The notes under the pieces are model-generated. The model did not search any database and was not told where the DNA came from. It saw only the letters and a list, made by a program, of their open reading frames with translations. From Streptomyces collinus (GTDB lineage Bacteria; Actinomycetota; Actinomycetes; Streptomycetales; Streptomycetaceae): a DNA stretch of 64,000 nt. Of this stretch, positions 16,664-24,844 are shown piece by piece; the stretch's first letter is position 1; the number at the start of each line of letters is the position of its first letter. A program made the translations under genes and the position numbers. The DNA lies in assembly GCF_031348265.1 (NCBI RefSeq), contig NZ_CP133771.1:8742001-8806000 (forward strand), written 5' to 3'.

Positions 16664-17851
16664 ATGCCTTCGGATTCAACGCTGGACTCGGCACCCGAGG
16701 ACGTTTCTCAGCACCCTGCCGCAGAGCCGTTCGAAGCACTGCTCGCCCCTTCACTGGACGCCCCCCAAGCCGGGGCCCTCGACCAATCGGGCTACGGCGG
16801 ACTCGCGGCGCCGATGGACACGCTCGACTTGGACCCATGTGTCGTCCCGCCGCTTGATGACGGCGTCCTGAACTCCGGCAGTGTGGCGGACGTCGTGGAC
16901 ACGGCTTCCTTCGTGTCCGGCATCAGCGACTTGCTCGAGCCTCTGGCCTGTCTCGGACTCAACCCGGCCAGGGCGATGCTGCCCGGGGTCGAACCGCAGA
17001 TCAACAGCATGGTGAGGGTACCGGGATCAGCCGTCCGGCTGTCGTCGATGGCTGACGCCTTCCATCCGCTGGGAGGTGTCGGTGAACTCGTCGGTCGATC
17101 GCACGTCGGCCTGGCTCAGGTACTCGAAGGCCTCCCGGCTCTGATTCCGCCGCTGCCCGGCCCGGCGAAGATGGCCGGGGCTCGGGCGCCACTGGCGAAG
17201 ATGACCGAGATGCCGGCACCTGACGGCTTCACGGTCCCGGTGGGACTGCTGCAGATGACGCAGGAGATCCTCCCCACGCGTCCGCCGCTGGCTGACGTCA
17301 TTGGCGGCCATGTTGCGGCTCTCTTCGCCCGAGTCCGGTCCGTCGCCGACCGGGCGAAGCGGCTGAGGCCGTCCGTCCCTGCCGAAGCCCGCTCGCAACA
17401 GCCAAGGCCTGACAGTGGTCCTCCAGCACCGGCCACAGGCTCAGGCAGCGACGCAGGAAGTCCTTCATCGACTCTGCGTCGCCCTCCAGGTATGCGTCGA
17501 AGGCGTGACTTCGAGCGCGATCACCAGATCCAAGGTTTCTCGATCGGCTGCATCCCGGACGGTTGGGAGCAGCGGGTCACCGTGCCCGGGCCGGAGGACC
17601 TCGTGATCCCGCGCCTTGTTCCCTGGGCTCAGCAGTTTGAGACCGAGTCCGTGCAGTACGTGGTCGGCCGGTTCAACGAGCAGGAACAGGCCGTGCTCCG
17701 GGTCAGGGCGGAGAAGCATCCGATGCCGTGGACCATGGCGCCCGCCTTGGTCCAGCAGGACGAAGCGCAGGGAGAACACAACCGGCGCAAGCTGAAGCGC
17801 GTCGCCAAGGAGTGGCGCAGGCACGAGATCAACCGCCGGGAGCTTCCGTGA
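16664..17851 (+). CDS. Hypothetical protein, 395 residues
   Basis: I do not recognise a family. The ATG follows a near-perfect AAAGGAGG site at 6 bases, so the gene is real. The N-terminal 220 residues are rich in Ala, Pro, Leu, Val and Gly with no clear membrane span; a Pro/Ser/Gly linker (about 240-275) follows. The C-terminal 120 residues look like a separate globular and then helical region (FSIGCIPDGWEQRVTVPG, later QDEAQGEHNRRKLKRVAKEW), highly charged at the end. The GTG of the next gene overlaps its stop by 4 bases, so the two form an operon. A Crp-like palindrome lies upstream. Confidence 0.75.
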   Translation: MPSDSTLDSAPEDVSQHPAAEPFEALLAPSLDAPQAGALDQSGYGGLAAPMDTLDLDPCVVPPLDDGVLNSGSVADVVDTASFVSGISDLLEPLACLGLNPARAMLPGVEPQINSMVRVPGSAVRLSSMADAFHPLGGVGELVGRSHVGLAQVLEGLPALIPPLPGPAKMAGARAPLAKMTEMPAPDGFTVPVGLLQMTQEILPTRPPLADVIGGHVAALFARVRSVADRAKRLRPSVPAEARSQQPRPDSGPPAPATGSGSDAGSPSSTLRRPPGMRRRRDFERDHQIQGFSIGCIPDGWEQRVTVPGPEDLVIPRLVPWAQQFETESVQYVVGRFNEQEQAVLRVRAEKHPMPWTMAPALVQQDEAQGEHNRRKLKRVAKEWRRHEINRRELP

Positions 17852-18045
17852 GTACGCCGTCCGACCGGTCGCAGGAGCCGCTGATGACCGTACGGGCCGC
17901 GGTCATCTTGATGCTGGCCACGCAGATCGCGGTTGCCGTCGGCGTGCTGACCGTGATGGCAGGAAACGCATGGGCTGTCGCGGTGCTGGCTGCCGGTGGC
18001 TCCTTCGCCGGCACCGTCGCCTTCGCCCGGTCCGTGATCGGCTGA
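17848..18045 (+). CDS. Small two-helix membrane protein
   Basis: Sixty-five residues from a GTG that overlaps the preceding stop (GTGA). After a polar start (STPSDRSQEPL) there are two hydrophobic helices: TVRAAVILMLATQIAVAVGV and AWAVAVLAAGGSFAGTVAFA. Translational coupling and the membrane profile support a real gene that may anchor or assist the 395-residue partner. No family is recognised. Confidence 0.6.
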   Translation: MSTPSDRSQEPLMTVRAAVILMLATQIAVAVGVLTVMAGNAWAVAVLAAGGSFAGTVAFARSVIG

Positions 18046-18203
18046 ACCGGCCCGGGCGAACAGCGCCCGGGCTGACAGCTGTGGTCCCGGCGGCCGTACG
18101 AAGGTGCCGGGCGTGCGGCGGGTGGTGACCGGCCCCACAGAACAGGGTGGTTGAGATCACTTGCCCGGATAGTTCGGGTTCTCGGGCAGCGGAGGTGAGA
18201 AGC

Positions 18204-18395
18204 TCACCTTGCCGTCCTCCCGGCGCGCCTGGTACTCGCGCTCGCCGCTGTTCCCAGACCGCGCTCCAGGGTCTCGGTTGCTTCAGCCACCACCCCGCCG
18301 GGCCTGGCAACCCTGACCACCGCCTGCGGTCCGTTGTCGACTTCTACCAGCACAGAACCGCCGCTTTCCAGCGGCACTCTAAGCAATTCGGACAT
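18204..18395 (-). pseudogene. Truncated trypco2 / CU044_2847-type protein
   Basis: From ATG 18395 the minus strand reads SELLRVPLESGGSVLVEVD and VVRVARPGGVVAEATETLER, the start of the CU044_2847 (trypsin-co-occurring) family that accompanies trypsin-like or effector proteins in actinobacterial conflict systems. The normal family continues for another 50 or more residues; here the frame changes after ETLER and ends in a basic tail. In a different frame just downstream is EREYQARREDGKVSFSPPLP, apparently the end of some other protein. No trypsin-like partner is nearby. Confidence 0.6.
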
Positions 18396-18564
18396 CGAGT
18401 CCCCCGCCACTTACCCGGTGTGATGCGCGCCACCCTGGCTCCTGCAAAAGCTGTTCGTGCCCGAGATCGGCAATTCACCAGGCGGTCACGAAGGCGCCGG
18501 CCGCCTCGCAGTGACGGCCCCCTGGGTTGATCAAGTTCCTATTGCAGGAACCCAACCCGTCAGA

Positions 18565-18830
18565 TCAGGCTGAACGGCCCAGAGTCCGCCGTGCTTCCGT
18601 CCACAGCAGATCGAACTCCTCCGCGGAGGGCTCGGCCGCCTGCGGCCGGCCCTTCCAGCCGTCCATGGGACCTTCGGCGAGGGCGCCGTACTGCCGTTCA
18701 TCGCGGCCCATCGCTGGGAGATCGGCATGATCACGCAAGCGCAGCACTTCAGAGAGGCTGCCGTCACCCGTCGCAAGTCGGCCGCCAGTAGGCCCGGCCG
18801 GTGATCCCCGCCCCCGGCACGCTTCCGTCG
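18565..18830 (-). pseudogene. Possible C-terminal fragment of an unrecognised protein
   Basis: The minus strand reads DERQYGALAEGPMDGWKGRP and QAAEPSAEEFDLLWTEARRT before a stop. The amino-acid mix looks like real protein, unlike the rest of this gap, but there is no credible start or ribosome site. It may be the end of a deleted gene. Confidence 0.25.
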
Positions 18831-18854
18831 GCAATGATCTGCGCGACCCGCCCC

Positions 18855-18902
18855 GGGTGAGCCGTGTCTCACGGCGGAAGCGTTGATATGCAACGAGGTG
18901 CA
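18855..18902. promoter_or_regulatory. Operator pair upstream of padR-type gene
   Basis: Two palindromes: GTGAG-N6-CTCAC at 18855-18870 and TATGCA-ACGAGG-TGCATA at 18885-18902. The second has ATGCA/TGCAT arms like reported PadR-family operators and ends 15 bases before the PadR start codon, which suggests autoregulation. Confidence 0.55.
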
Positions 18903-18917
18903 TAGAAAGATCGCTAC

Positions 18918-19475
18918 ATGGCGCTCGAGCACGCGATCCTCGTTTCCCTGCTGGAAAAGCCGGGCTCCGGCTATGAGCTGGCCCGGCGGTTCGAGCGATC
19001 CATCGGGTACTTCTGGACCGCCACCCACCAGCAGATCTACCGCGTGCTCAAGCGGATGGAGAGCGACGGCTGGGTCGACGTCCGGGACGTCCCGCAGTAC
19101 GGGCGTCCGGACAAGAAGGAGTACTCCGTCACCCAGCCCGGCCGAGAAGCGCTTGCCGTGTGGTTGAGCGAACCGACCGAGCCGGAGAGCGTGCGGCACG
19201 ACCTGGCGGTCAAGATCCGGGGCGCCGCCTTCGACGATCCGACAGCCCTGATCAGTGAGGTCGAGCGGCACCGGCAGGCGCACACCGGCCGCCTCGCTCA
19301 CTACCTCGCTGGCGAGGCCCGTGACTTCGGGGAGCCTCCGGCGGACGGTCCGCTCGACGCCGAGCGGGAACTCCAGCACGTCGTGCTGCGCGGCGGCATC
19401 GCGTACGAACGCATGATGATCGCCTGGCTCGACGACGTCCTCGCCACACTCGCCCGCTTCGACGCCGAACACTGA
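18918..19475 (+). CDS. PadR-family transcriptional regulator
   Basis: The 185-residue protein opens MALEHAILVSLLEKPGSGYE with the PadR winged helix through residue 80. The recognition pattern FWTATHQQIYRVLKRMESDG and wing RPDKKEYSVTQPG are visible. It continues with the Vir_C_2 helical dimerisation domain (about 90-180). PadR proteins repress nearby genes and respond to phenolic or other small ligands. The palindrome TATGCA-N6-TGCATA sits just upstream. The acyl-CoA dehydrogenase gene follows 78 bases later in the same direction, so the two are probably co-transcribed and co-regulated. Confidence 0.92.
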   Translation: MALEHAILVSLLEKPGSGYELARRFERSIGYFWTATHQQIYRVLKRMESDGWVDVRDVPQYGRPDKKEYSVTQPGREALAVWLSEPTEPESVRHDLAVKIRGAAFDDPTALISEVERHRQAHTGRLAHYLAGEARDFGEPPADGPLDAERELQHVVLRGGIAYERMMIAWLDDVLATLARFDAEH

Positions 19476-19553
19476 CCTGCCGAGCGGGCCCTCACCGGGA
19501 CCGTGACCGTGCCCGGACCCACCCTCATTCATCCCAGCCGAAAGGCGGCACCC

Positions 19554-21278
19554 GTGACCGACGCGTTGCTCTTCAACCCGCGCACGTACGACCCCGCGCA
19601 CTTCGACCCGGAGACCCGCAGGCTGCTGCGCGCCACCGTCGACTGGTTCGAAGAGCGGGGCAAGCGCCGGCTGATCGAGGACTACCGGACCCGCGCCTGG
19701 CTCGGTGACTTCCTCGCCTTCGCAGCCAAGGAAGGGCTCTTCGCGACCTTCCTCACCCCCGCCTCCGCCGCCGGAGAGGGTGAGGGCGACAGGCGCTGGG
19801 ACACCGCCCGCATCGCCGCCCTCAACGAGATCCTCGGCTTCTACGGCCTCGACTACTGGTACGCCTGGCAGGTCACCATTCTCGGCCTCGGCCCCGTCTG
19901 GCAGAGCGACAACCCCGCCGCCCGCTCCCGCGCCGCCGAACTGCTCTCCCAGGGCGAGGTGTTCGCCTTCGGTCTGTCCGAGAAGGCCCACGGCGCCGAC
20001 ATCTACTCCACCGACATGCTCCTGGAGCCCGAGGGCACAGGCGGCTTCCGGGCAACCGGCTCCAAGTACTACATCGGCAACGGCAACGCCGCCGGGCTCG
20101 TCTCCGTCTTCGGCCGCCGCACCGACGTCGAGGGCCCCGACGGCTACGTGTTCTTCGCCGCCGACAGCCGCCACCCGGCATACCACTTGGTCAAGAACGT
20201 CGTCGACTCCTCGAAGTACGTCAGTGAATTCCGCCTCGAGGACTACCCCGTAGCTCCCGAAGACGTCCTGCACACCGGCCGCGCCGCCTTCGACGCCGCC
20301 CTCAACACGGTCAATGTCGGTAAGTTCAATCTGTGCACCGCCTCGATCGGCATCTGCGAGCACGCGATGTACGAGGCCGTCACCCACGCGCAGAACCGCA
20401 TCCTGTACGGCCGCCCGGTCACCGCCTTCCCGCACGTACGGCGCGAGTTGACCGACGCATACGTACGGCTCGTCGGCATGAAGTTGTTCAGCGACCGCGC
20501 CGTCGACTACTTCCGCACCGCGGGCCCCGACGACCGTCGCTACCTCCTCTTCAACCCGATGACGAAGATGAAGGTGACCACCGAGGGCGAGAAGGTCATC
20601 GACCTGATGTGGGACGTCATCGCCGCCAAGGGCTTCGAGAAGGACAACTACTTCGCCCAGGCCGCCGTCGAGATCCGCGGCCTGCCGAAGCTGGAGGGCA
20701 CCGTCCACGTCAACCTGGCGCTGATCCTCAAGTTCATGCGCAACCACCTCCTCGACCCGGTCGACTACGAGCCCGTCCCGACCCGTCTCGACGCTGCCGA
20801 CGACGACTTCCTCTTCCGCCAGGGCCCGGCCCGCGGCCTCGGCTCGGTACGCTTCCACGACTGGCGGCCGGCCTTCGACACCTACGCCCACCTGCCCAAC
20901 GTCGCCCGATTCCGTGAACAGGCCGACGCGCTGTGCGAGTTCGTCCGCACGGCCGCTCCCGACGAGGAGCAGAGCCGGGACCTCGACCTCCTCCTCGCCG
21001 TCGGGCAGCTCTTCGCACTCGTCGTCCACGGCCAGCTGGTCCTGGAGCAGGCGGCCCTGACGAGCGTTGACGAGAACGTCCTCGACGAACTGTTCGCCGT
21101 CCTCGTCCGGGACTTCTCCGCGCACTCCGTCGAGCTGCACGGCAAGGACTCCGCAACCGAGGAGCAGCAGCTCTGGGCACTCGGCGCCGTCCGGCGCCCG
21201 GCGGTCGACGAGGCGCGTTCGGAGCGCGTCTGGCAGCGCGTCGAGGCGCTGTCGGGGGCGTACGAAATGATGCCCTGA
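19554..21278 (+). CDS. Acyl-CoA dehydrogenase family protein
   Basis: The 574-residue protein is longer than the 380-400 of typical acyl-CoA dehydrogenases. It has an N-terminal helical domain (RTYDPAHFDPETRRLLR onward), the middle beta-domain signature FAFGLSEKAHGADIYSTDM (about residues 138-156), the strand GSKYYIGNGNAAGLVSVFGR, a C-terminal helical domain (GKFNLCTASIGICEHAMYEA) and an extra 130-residue C-terminal region. GTG 19554 is preceded by AAAGGCGG. It should oxidise an acyl-CoA or related thioester using FAD. It lies behind the PadR gene and is closed by a strong terminator hairpin. The substrate is unknown. Confidence 0.9.
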   Translation: MTDALLFNPRTYDPAHFDPETRRLLRATVDWFEERGKRRLIEDYRTRAWLGDFLAFAAKEGLFATFLTPASAAGEGEGDRRWDTARIAALNEILGFYGLDYWYAWQVTILGLGPVWQSDNPAARSRAAELLSQGEVFAFGLSEKAHGADIYSTDMLLEPEGTGGFRATGSKYYIGNGNAAGLVSVFGRRTDVEGPDGYVFFAADSRHPAYHLVKNVVDSSKYVSEFRLEDYPVAPEDVLHTGRAAFDAALNTVNVGKFNLCTASIGICEHAMYEAVTHAQNRILYGRPVTAFPHVRRELTDAYVRLVGMKLFSDRAVDYFRTAGPDDRRYLLFNPMTKMKVTTEGEKVIDLMWDVIAAKGFEKDNYFAQAAVEIRGLPKLEGTVHVNLALILKFMRNHLLDPVDYEPVPTRLDAADDDFLFRQGPARGLGSVRFHDWRPAFDTYAHLPNVARFREQADALCEFVRTAAPDEEQSRDLDLLLAVGQLFALVVHGQLVLEQAALTSVDENVLDELFAVLVRDFSAHSVELHGKDSATEEQQLWALGAVRRPAVDEARSERVWQRVEALSGAYEMMP

Positions 21279-21298
21279 GGCTTCGGCACGGCCTCGGA

Positions 21299-21350
21299 CG
21301 AACGCCTCGCGGGGTGCGGACGGCCGCCGCCGTACCCCGCGAGGCGTTCG
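21299..21350 (+). terminator. Strong terminator hairpin after the acyl-CoA dehydrogenase
   Basis: A perfect 16-bp stem, CGAACGCCTCGCGGGG at 21299-21314 and its complement at 21335-21350, with a 20-base loop. It starts 21 bases after the stop codon. There is no T-tract, as is usual for Streptomyces. Confidence 0.8.
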
Positions 21351-21360
21351 CCGGTGGGTC

Positions 21361-21653
21361 AGAGCAATTGGCCGAAATCTCACGCGCCAACGGAGCATCC
21401 TTCGCCTGCACACCGAACTCGGAGACGATGGCCTCGACATCACGAACGCGGAGGTAGACCATCGGGTGAGGGCGGGCGCCACCCTTGTGCTCCGACAAGA
21501 ACAACCGCACCCCCCCCGGGCGACCTCGACGAACGCGGGAAGTCCCGGTTCGAAGCGATGTTCCCACTGCCTGGCGAAGCCCAGCCGCCCCTACCAGGCG
21601 ACCGCTGCCGCAGCGTCCTCGACGCGAAGAATGGGAGTGACTTCTGCGTCCAT
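21361..21653 (-). pseudogene. Broken glyoxalase/bleomycin-resistance-family gene
   Basis: From ATG 21653 the frame reads MDAEVTPILRVEDAAAAVAW, then TAG where Tyr is expected, then GRLGFARQWEHRFEPGLPAF. A one-base shift in a run of seven G's then moves it to VRLFLSEHKGGARPHPMVYL and RVRDVEAIVSEFGVQAKDA. This is a clear VOC-fold protein of the bleomycin-resistance type. It has a nonsense mutation, a frameshift and a lost C-terminus (normally about 30 more residues), so it is dead. Confidence 0.8.
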
Positions 21654-21834
21654 GGAGTCATCGACGCAGACGAGCAGACCGCCCAGGGCGAGCGTTGCCT
21701 GATGCGGCACTAGCCGATCGCGTCCGCGACCTGGTCGCTCCCCTGCTCCCCGCAGAGTTCCTGACGACGTGCTCGTACGCGCCCGGAGCCGGCGGGGCCG
21801 CGTGCTCGTTGATGTCTCGTGATGCCATACCTGA

Positions 21835-22040
21835 TCAGCGGGCGAACATGTCGGTCAGGCGCAGGCTGTGGCCGTCCTCTTCCATCAGCGCGACGGTGGC
21901 GGGGACCCGGTCAGGGTGGTTCAGCTCGATGGAGGTGAAGGCGAAGTTCACCGCAGCCTCGACGAGCGGCACCAGCTCGCCCCCGGGCCGGGGCGCGAGG
22001 GTCAGCCGCCAGTCGGGAGCGACCGATGCCCAACCCTCAG
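21835..22040 (-). pseudogene. C-terminal fragment of an unrecognised protein
   Basis: The minus strand reads WRLTLAPRPGGELVPLVEAA and FTSIELNHPDRVPATVALME, ending RLTDMFAR and a stop. The composition is like real coding sequence and the end looks natural, but the N-terminal part is replaced by an IS5 scrap on the other strand. I cannot name the family. Confidence 0.4.
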
Positions 22041-22064
22041 GGCTGTGCGCCAGAGCTCCTCGAC

Positions 22065-22163
22065 GTAGGGGCCATCTCGGTCGACTCCACGATTGTCCGC
22101 GCGCACCAGCATGCGGCCGGCGCCCGCACCGACCCGCCTCCGGCCCTGGGATCAAAGGGGGCC
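22065..22163 (+). pseudogene. IS5-family transposase remnant
   Basis: The plus strand reads AISVDSTIVRAHQHAAGART and then DPPPALGSKGA. The SVDSTIVRAHQHAAGAR motif holds the first catalytic Asp of a common Streptomyces IS5-type transposase. Only about 33 codons remain. Confidence 0.75.
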
Positions 22164-22445
22164 AAGGAGATGGAACACCAGACCGAGACGCCGTGGCAGA
22201 GCCTCGTCGCCCGCCTGGTGGAGGTGGTGCCGGAGGTGAGGGCCTCGCCTCCGCCGGCGGAGCACTCCGGCATGACATGCCGGTGGTGCTGAACCCACCG
22301 CTGCCTGCCCGCGTTCGGCGCCCCGCAGCAGGTCTGGGAGGATGGCCGGCAGCCTTCCGTCCCGGGTCCGCGAACCCGTGGGTGGCGAAGGGCGGGCGGG
22401 TACGGGCAGTGGCCCGGCGGACGGAAGAGCGGAGCGGTGCGGCAC

Positions 22446-23444
22446 ATGCCGGAGTACCCGGAGTACCTCGCCGCGGTCGTGTTCGCCGCGGGCGGCGTCG
22501 TCAACGCCGTGCTGGCACCGCACCGGTTCTCCACCGCCGTCCTGTTCTGCCTCGCGGTGACCTCTGCCGGACTCGGTGTGGCCAGTCGCAGCGCGGCATC
22601 CCACCCGACCCTAGCCACCGTCCTCGCCGTCACAGCCCTGCTCCTGGCGCTCGCGCTGGGCCTGCTCCTGCTGGCCGACGGTGTCCTCCTGGTCCGGCGC
22701 TACGGACCGCAGGCAGCTCTGCTGGCGACCGGGGCCGCCGGCTGCGCGGTGCTGGCGGTCCCCGGCCTCGACGCGGTCTTCCACGCGGTCGGCGGCGAGG
22801 CGTTCGGTGTCCTCGTGGTCGTGGTGAACGCGGCTGCGGGATACCTCAGTCTGCTCTTCCTCGTCTTCGCCGGCTATGTGTTCGTCCGGGGCCGTAGCGC
22901 CCCCCTGCCGGAAACCACCCATGCCGTCGTCCTGGGTGCCGGGCTCGACGGCGACCGGCCCGGCCCGCTGCTGACCCGCAGGCTGGAGCGCGCTCTGGCG
23001 ATCGACGCCGCCCGCGCACCGGACACGCCTGGTGTGGTCTTCGTCGTCTCGGGCGGCCAGGGCGACGACGAGGTCCGCTCCGAGGCGGACGCGATGGCCG
23101 ACTATCTGCGCGGACGCGGAGTGCCCGCCGACCGGATCGTGCGGGAAGAACGCTCCGTCAACACCGGCCAGAACCTGCGCTTCAGTGCGGCGCTCGTGGA
23201 CGGCACCACTCCCGGCTACCGCGCCACGGTGGTCACCAGCGGCTTCCACGTTTACCGCACGACGCTGCTGGCCCGCCGCGTCGGAGTGCACGTGCACGTC
23301 GTGGGCGCACCGACCTCCCCCGCCTACTGGCTGGCGGCGACCCTGCGCGAATTCGCCGCCGTCCTGTGGCTGGACCGCCTCCCCCTGATCGGACTCAGTC
23401 TGCTGCTGGCCGTGCCGGTGGCGACGGCGGTCTTCCAGCGCTGA
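22446..23444 (+). CDS. YdcF/DUF218-family membrane protein
   Basis: The 332-residue protein has an N-terminal membrane domain with about five helices (residues 5-150, for example LAVTALLLALALGLLLLADG and GVLVVVVNAAAGYLSLLFL) and a DUF218 domain. That domain starts THAVVLGAGLDGDRPGPLL, with VVSGGQGDDEVRSEADAMAD (about 205-225), NTGQNLRF, and VVTSGFHVYRTTLLARRVG. A final hydrophobic helix closes the protein. SanA/YdcF proteins with this layout are linked to envelope processes; the enzymatic activity is not established. The start could be GTG 22437 (GGAAGAG upstream) or ATG 22446. It converges on the DUF427 gene. Confidence 0.87.
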   Translation: MPEYPEYLAAVVFAAGGVVNAVLAPHRFSTAVLFCLAVTSAGLGVASRSAASHPTLATVLAVTALLLALALGLLLLADGVLLVRRYGPQAALLATGAAGCAVLAVPGLDAVFHAVGGEAFGVLVVVVNAAAGYLSLLFLVFAGYVFVRGRSAPLPETTHAVVLGAGLDGDRPGPLLTRRLERALAIDAARAPDTPGVVFVVSGGQGDDEVRSEADAMADYLRGRGVPADRIVREERSVNTGQNLRFSAALVDGTTPGYRATVVTSGFHVYRTTLLARRVGVHVHVVGAPTSPAYWLAATLREFAAVLWLDRLPLIGLSLLLAVPVATAVFQR

Positions 23445-23467
23445 AGCGCCGGCTGCCCGTCGCCGCC

Positions 23468-24265
23468 TCACCACAGTCGGGTGCCCGGGGCGCCCTTGAA
23501 CGGCCCCCGCACCTCCGCGGTGATCCAGCCGCCGTAGAAGTCGCCCTCCTGCGCCCTGACCTCGTCTCCGTCGACCGTGCAGCGGTCCATGCGGCTCGGG
23601 TAGAAGGCGATGAAGTCGGCGAGGGGTGCGTAGCCGGGCTCGGGACGGGGATAGCTCCAAGCGGCACGAGCACGTACGTCGTCTCCCACGATGACGTCCC
23701 AGTACCGGGCCGACCCCTTCCATTCACACCAGGTCCGTCCCGCGACCGCCGGGAACAGGAGCTCCGTACGGACGTCCTGCGGAGGGATGTAGAACACGGG
23801 GGGATGGCTGGTCTCCAGTACCCGGACGGCCCTGCGGGTCTCGGCCACCACCTGGCCGGCGCACTCCACCCGCACGTCACGGTCGTCCTCCCGCATGGCG
23901 GGCGGCCGCGGGTAGTCCCAGACCGACTCGGGCGGCCGCGGCGCGGAACGCGGCACGGGCTCTTCCAGCAGGTCCAGATACACCTCGTCCTCGTAGCACC
24001 AGGCCCATTCCCCGTCGCGTGCCAGGGTGCGTGCCACCGGATGTGCGCTGGAGTCGAAGTGAGCCGTGGCATGAGCGCCGGGAGAGCTGTCGCTGCAGCC
24101 CACGTGGCCGCAGGTCAGGCACAGCAGCAGGTCGGCCGGTGCGCGTCCGCGCGCCGCGCAGGACGCGCACGTCTCACTCAGCGGAGGTGGATCCGCCGTC
24201 CAGATGTGGGAGCAGGGCCTGCCCGAAGGCCGGCCGCCGTCAGGCCGGGGCGTCCATCGCGTCAT
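23468..24265 (-). CDS. UBP-type zinc finger fused to DUF427
   Basis: In this 265-residue protein, residues 15-80 are a zf-UBP domain: metal ligands Cys18, His20, Cys33, Cys36, Cys49, Cys52 and Cys57, and His65 and His75, with the typical LLLCLTCGHVGCSDSSPGAH. After a linker with EWAWCYEDEVYLDLLEEPVP comes a DUF427 domain (about 130-255): VRVECAGQVVAETRRAVRVL, VFYIPPQDV, TWCEWKGSARYW and AFYPSRMDRCTVDGDEV. In bacteria both domains occur alone, and the fusion is less common. DUF427 is often beside alpha/beta hydrolases or oxidoreductases, but its reaction is not known. ATG 24265 is the first in frame. Confidence 0.9.
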   Translation of the reverse strand: MTRWTPRPDGGRPSGRPCSHIWTADPPPLSETCASCAARGRAPADLLLCLTCGHVGCSDSSPGAHATAHFDSSAHPVARTLARDGEWAWCYEDEVYLDLLEEPVPRSAPRPPESVWDYPRPPAMREDDRDVRVECAGQVVAETRRAVRVLETSHPPVFYIPPQDVRTELLFPAVAGRTWCEWKGSARYWDVIVGDDVRARAAWSYPRPEPGYAPLADFIAFYPSRMDRCTVDGDEVRAQEGDFYGGWITAEVRGPFKGAPGTRLW

Positions 24266-24844
24266 CGGTGATCACCGGCCTGTGCAGTCGCCATCACGCG
24301 TCCCGGCAGCACTGCGCCCCGGCCCACGCTCCTGTCGGTCACGCTCTCTCCTCTGTGGTCGTGGTTCTCCACCCTGTTTCGCCCTGACACCGCCCAGGAG
24401 ATGCAGGCCACCGGGCCCTCTGTCCCCAGCGGCGGCCCTCCACGCGATAGGCGTGCGCCACGATCTGACAGCCGGAGGCCGGACCCGGACGTGGCTGGCG
24501 GTCGCCGGCGGCGTCGTCCCGCGCACGGGCCGCTGCGCTGGCACTACCGGCGTCGTCCCCGGGCGCCGCATCCCGCACGCGAGGACGAACGGCTCCAGGC
24601 TCGTCTCCTCCTGCCTCTGGAGCGTCACACGGGTGTGGTCCCTTCCAGATTCCAGGCCTTCCTCACATCCCACTTGCCATGGAGTGCGCTCGAAGTCATA
24701 GCGTCGATGACGCAACGGCACACGAGGCCGTCTCAGCGCCCACTCCTGCTGGGATGCCGGGTGACGGCATCTGTGCCCGGATGGACGGGAGGCTTCGTGT
24801 CGCCCGAAGGACGATCAAGAGTGCAGGGAAGGCTGGGACACGAC
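24266..24844. other. Intergenic stretch, no supported gene
   Basis: A 150-codon minus-strand frame (24272-24721) starts MPLRHRRYDFERTPWQV but lacks a ribosome site and turns Arg/Pro-rich in the way of chance frames in GC-rich DNA. I see no RNA gene or repeat. The aldo/keto reductase promoter must lie at the right end. Confidence 0.45.

Noticed and set aside
18531..21482. Very long minus-strand frame (983 codons) opposite the PadR and acyl-CoA dehydrogenase genes
   Set aside because: It is the mirror of two well-supported plus-strand genes; its sequence is low in complexity and has no motifs. Such frames are usual in GC-rich DNA.
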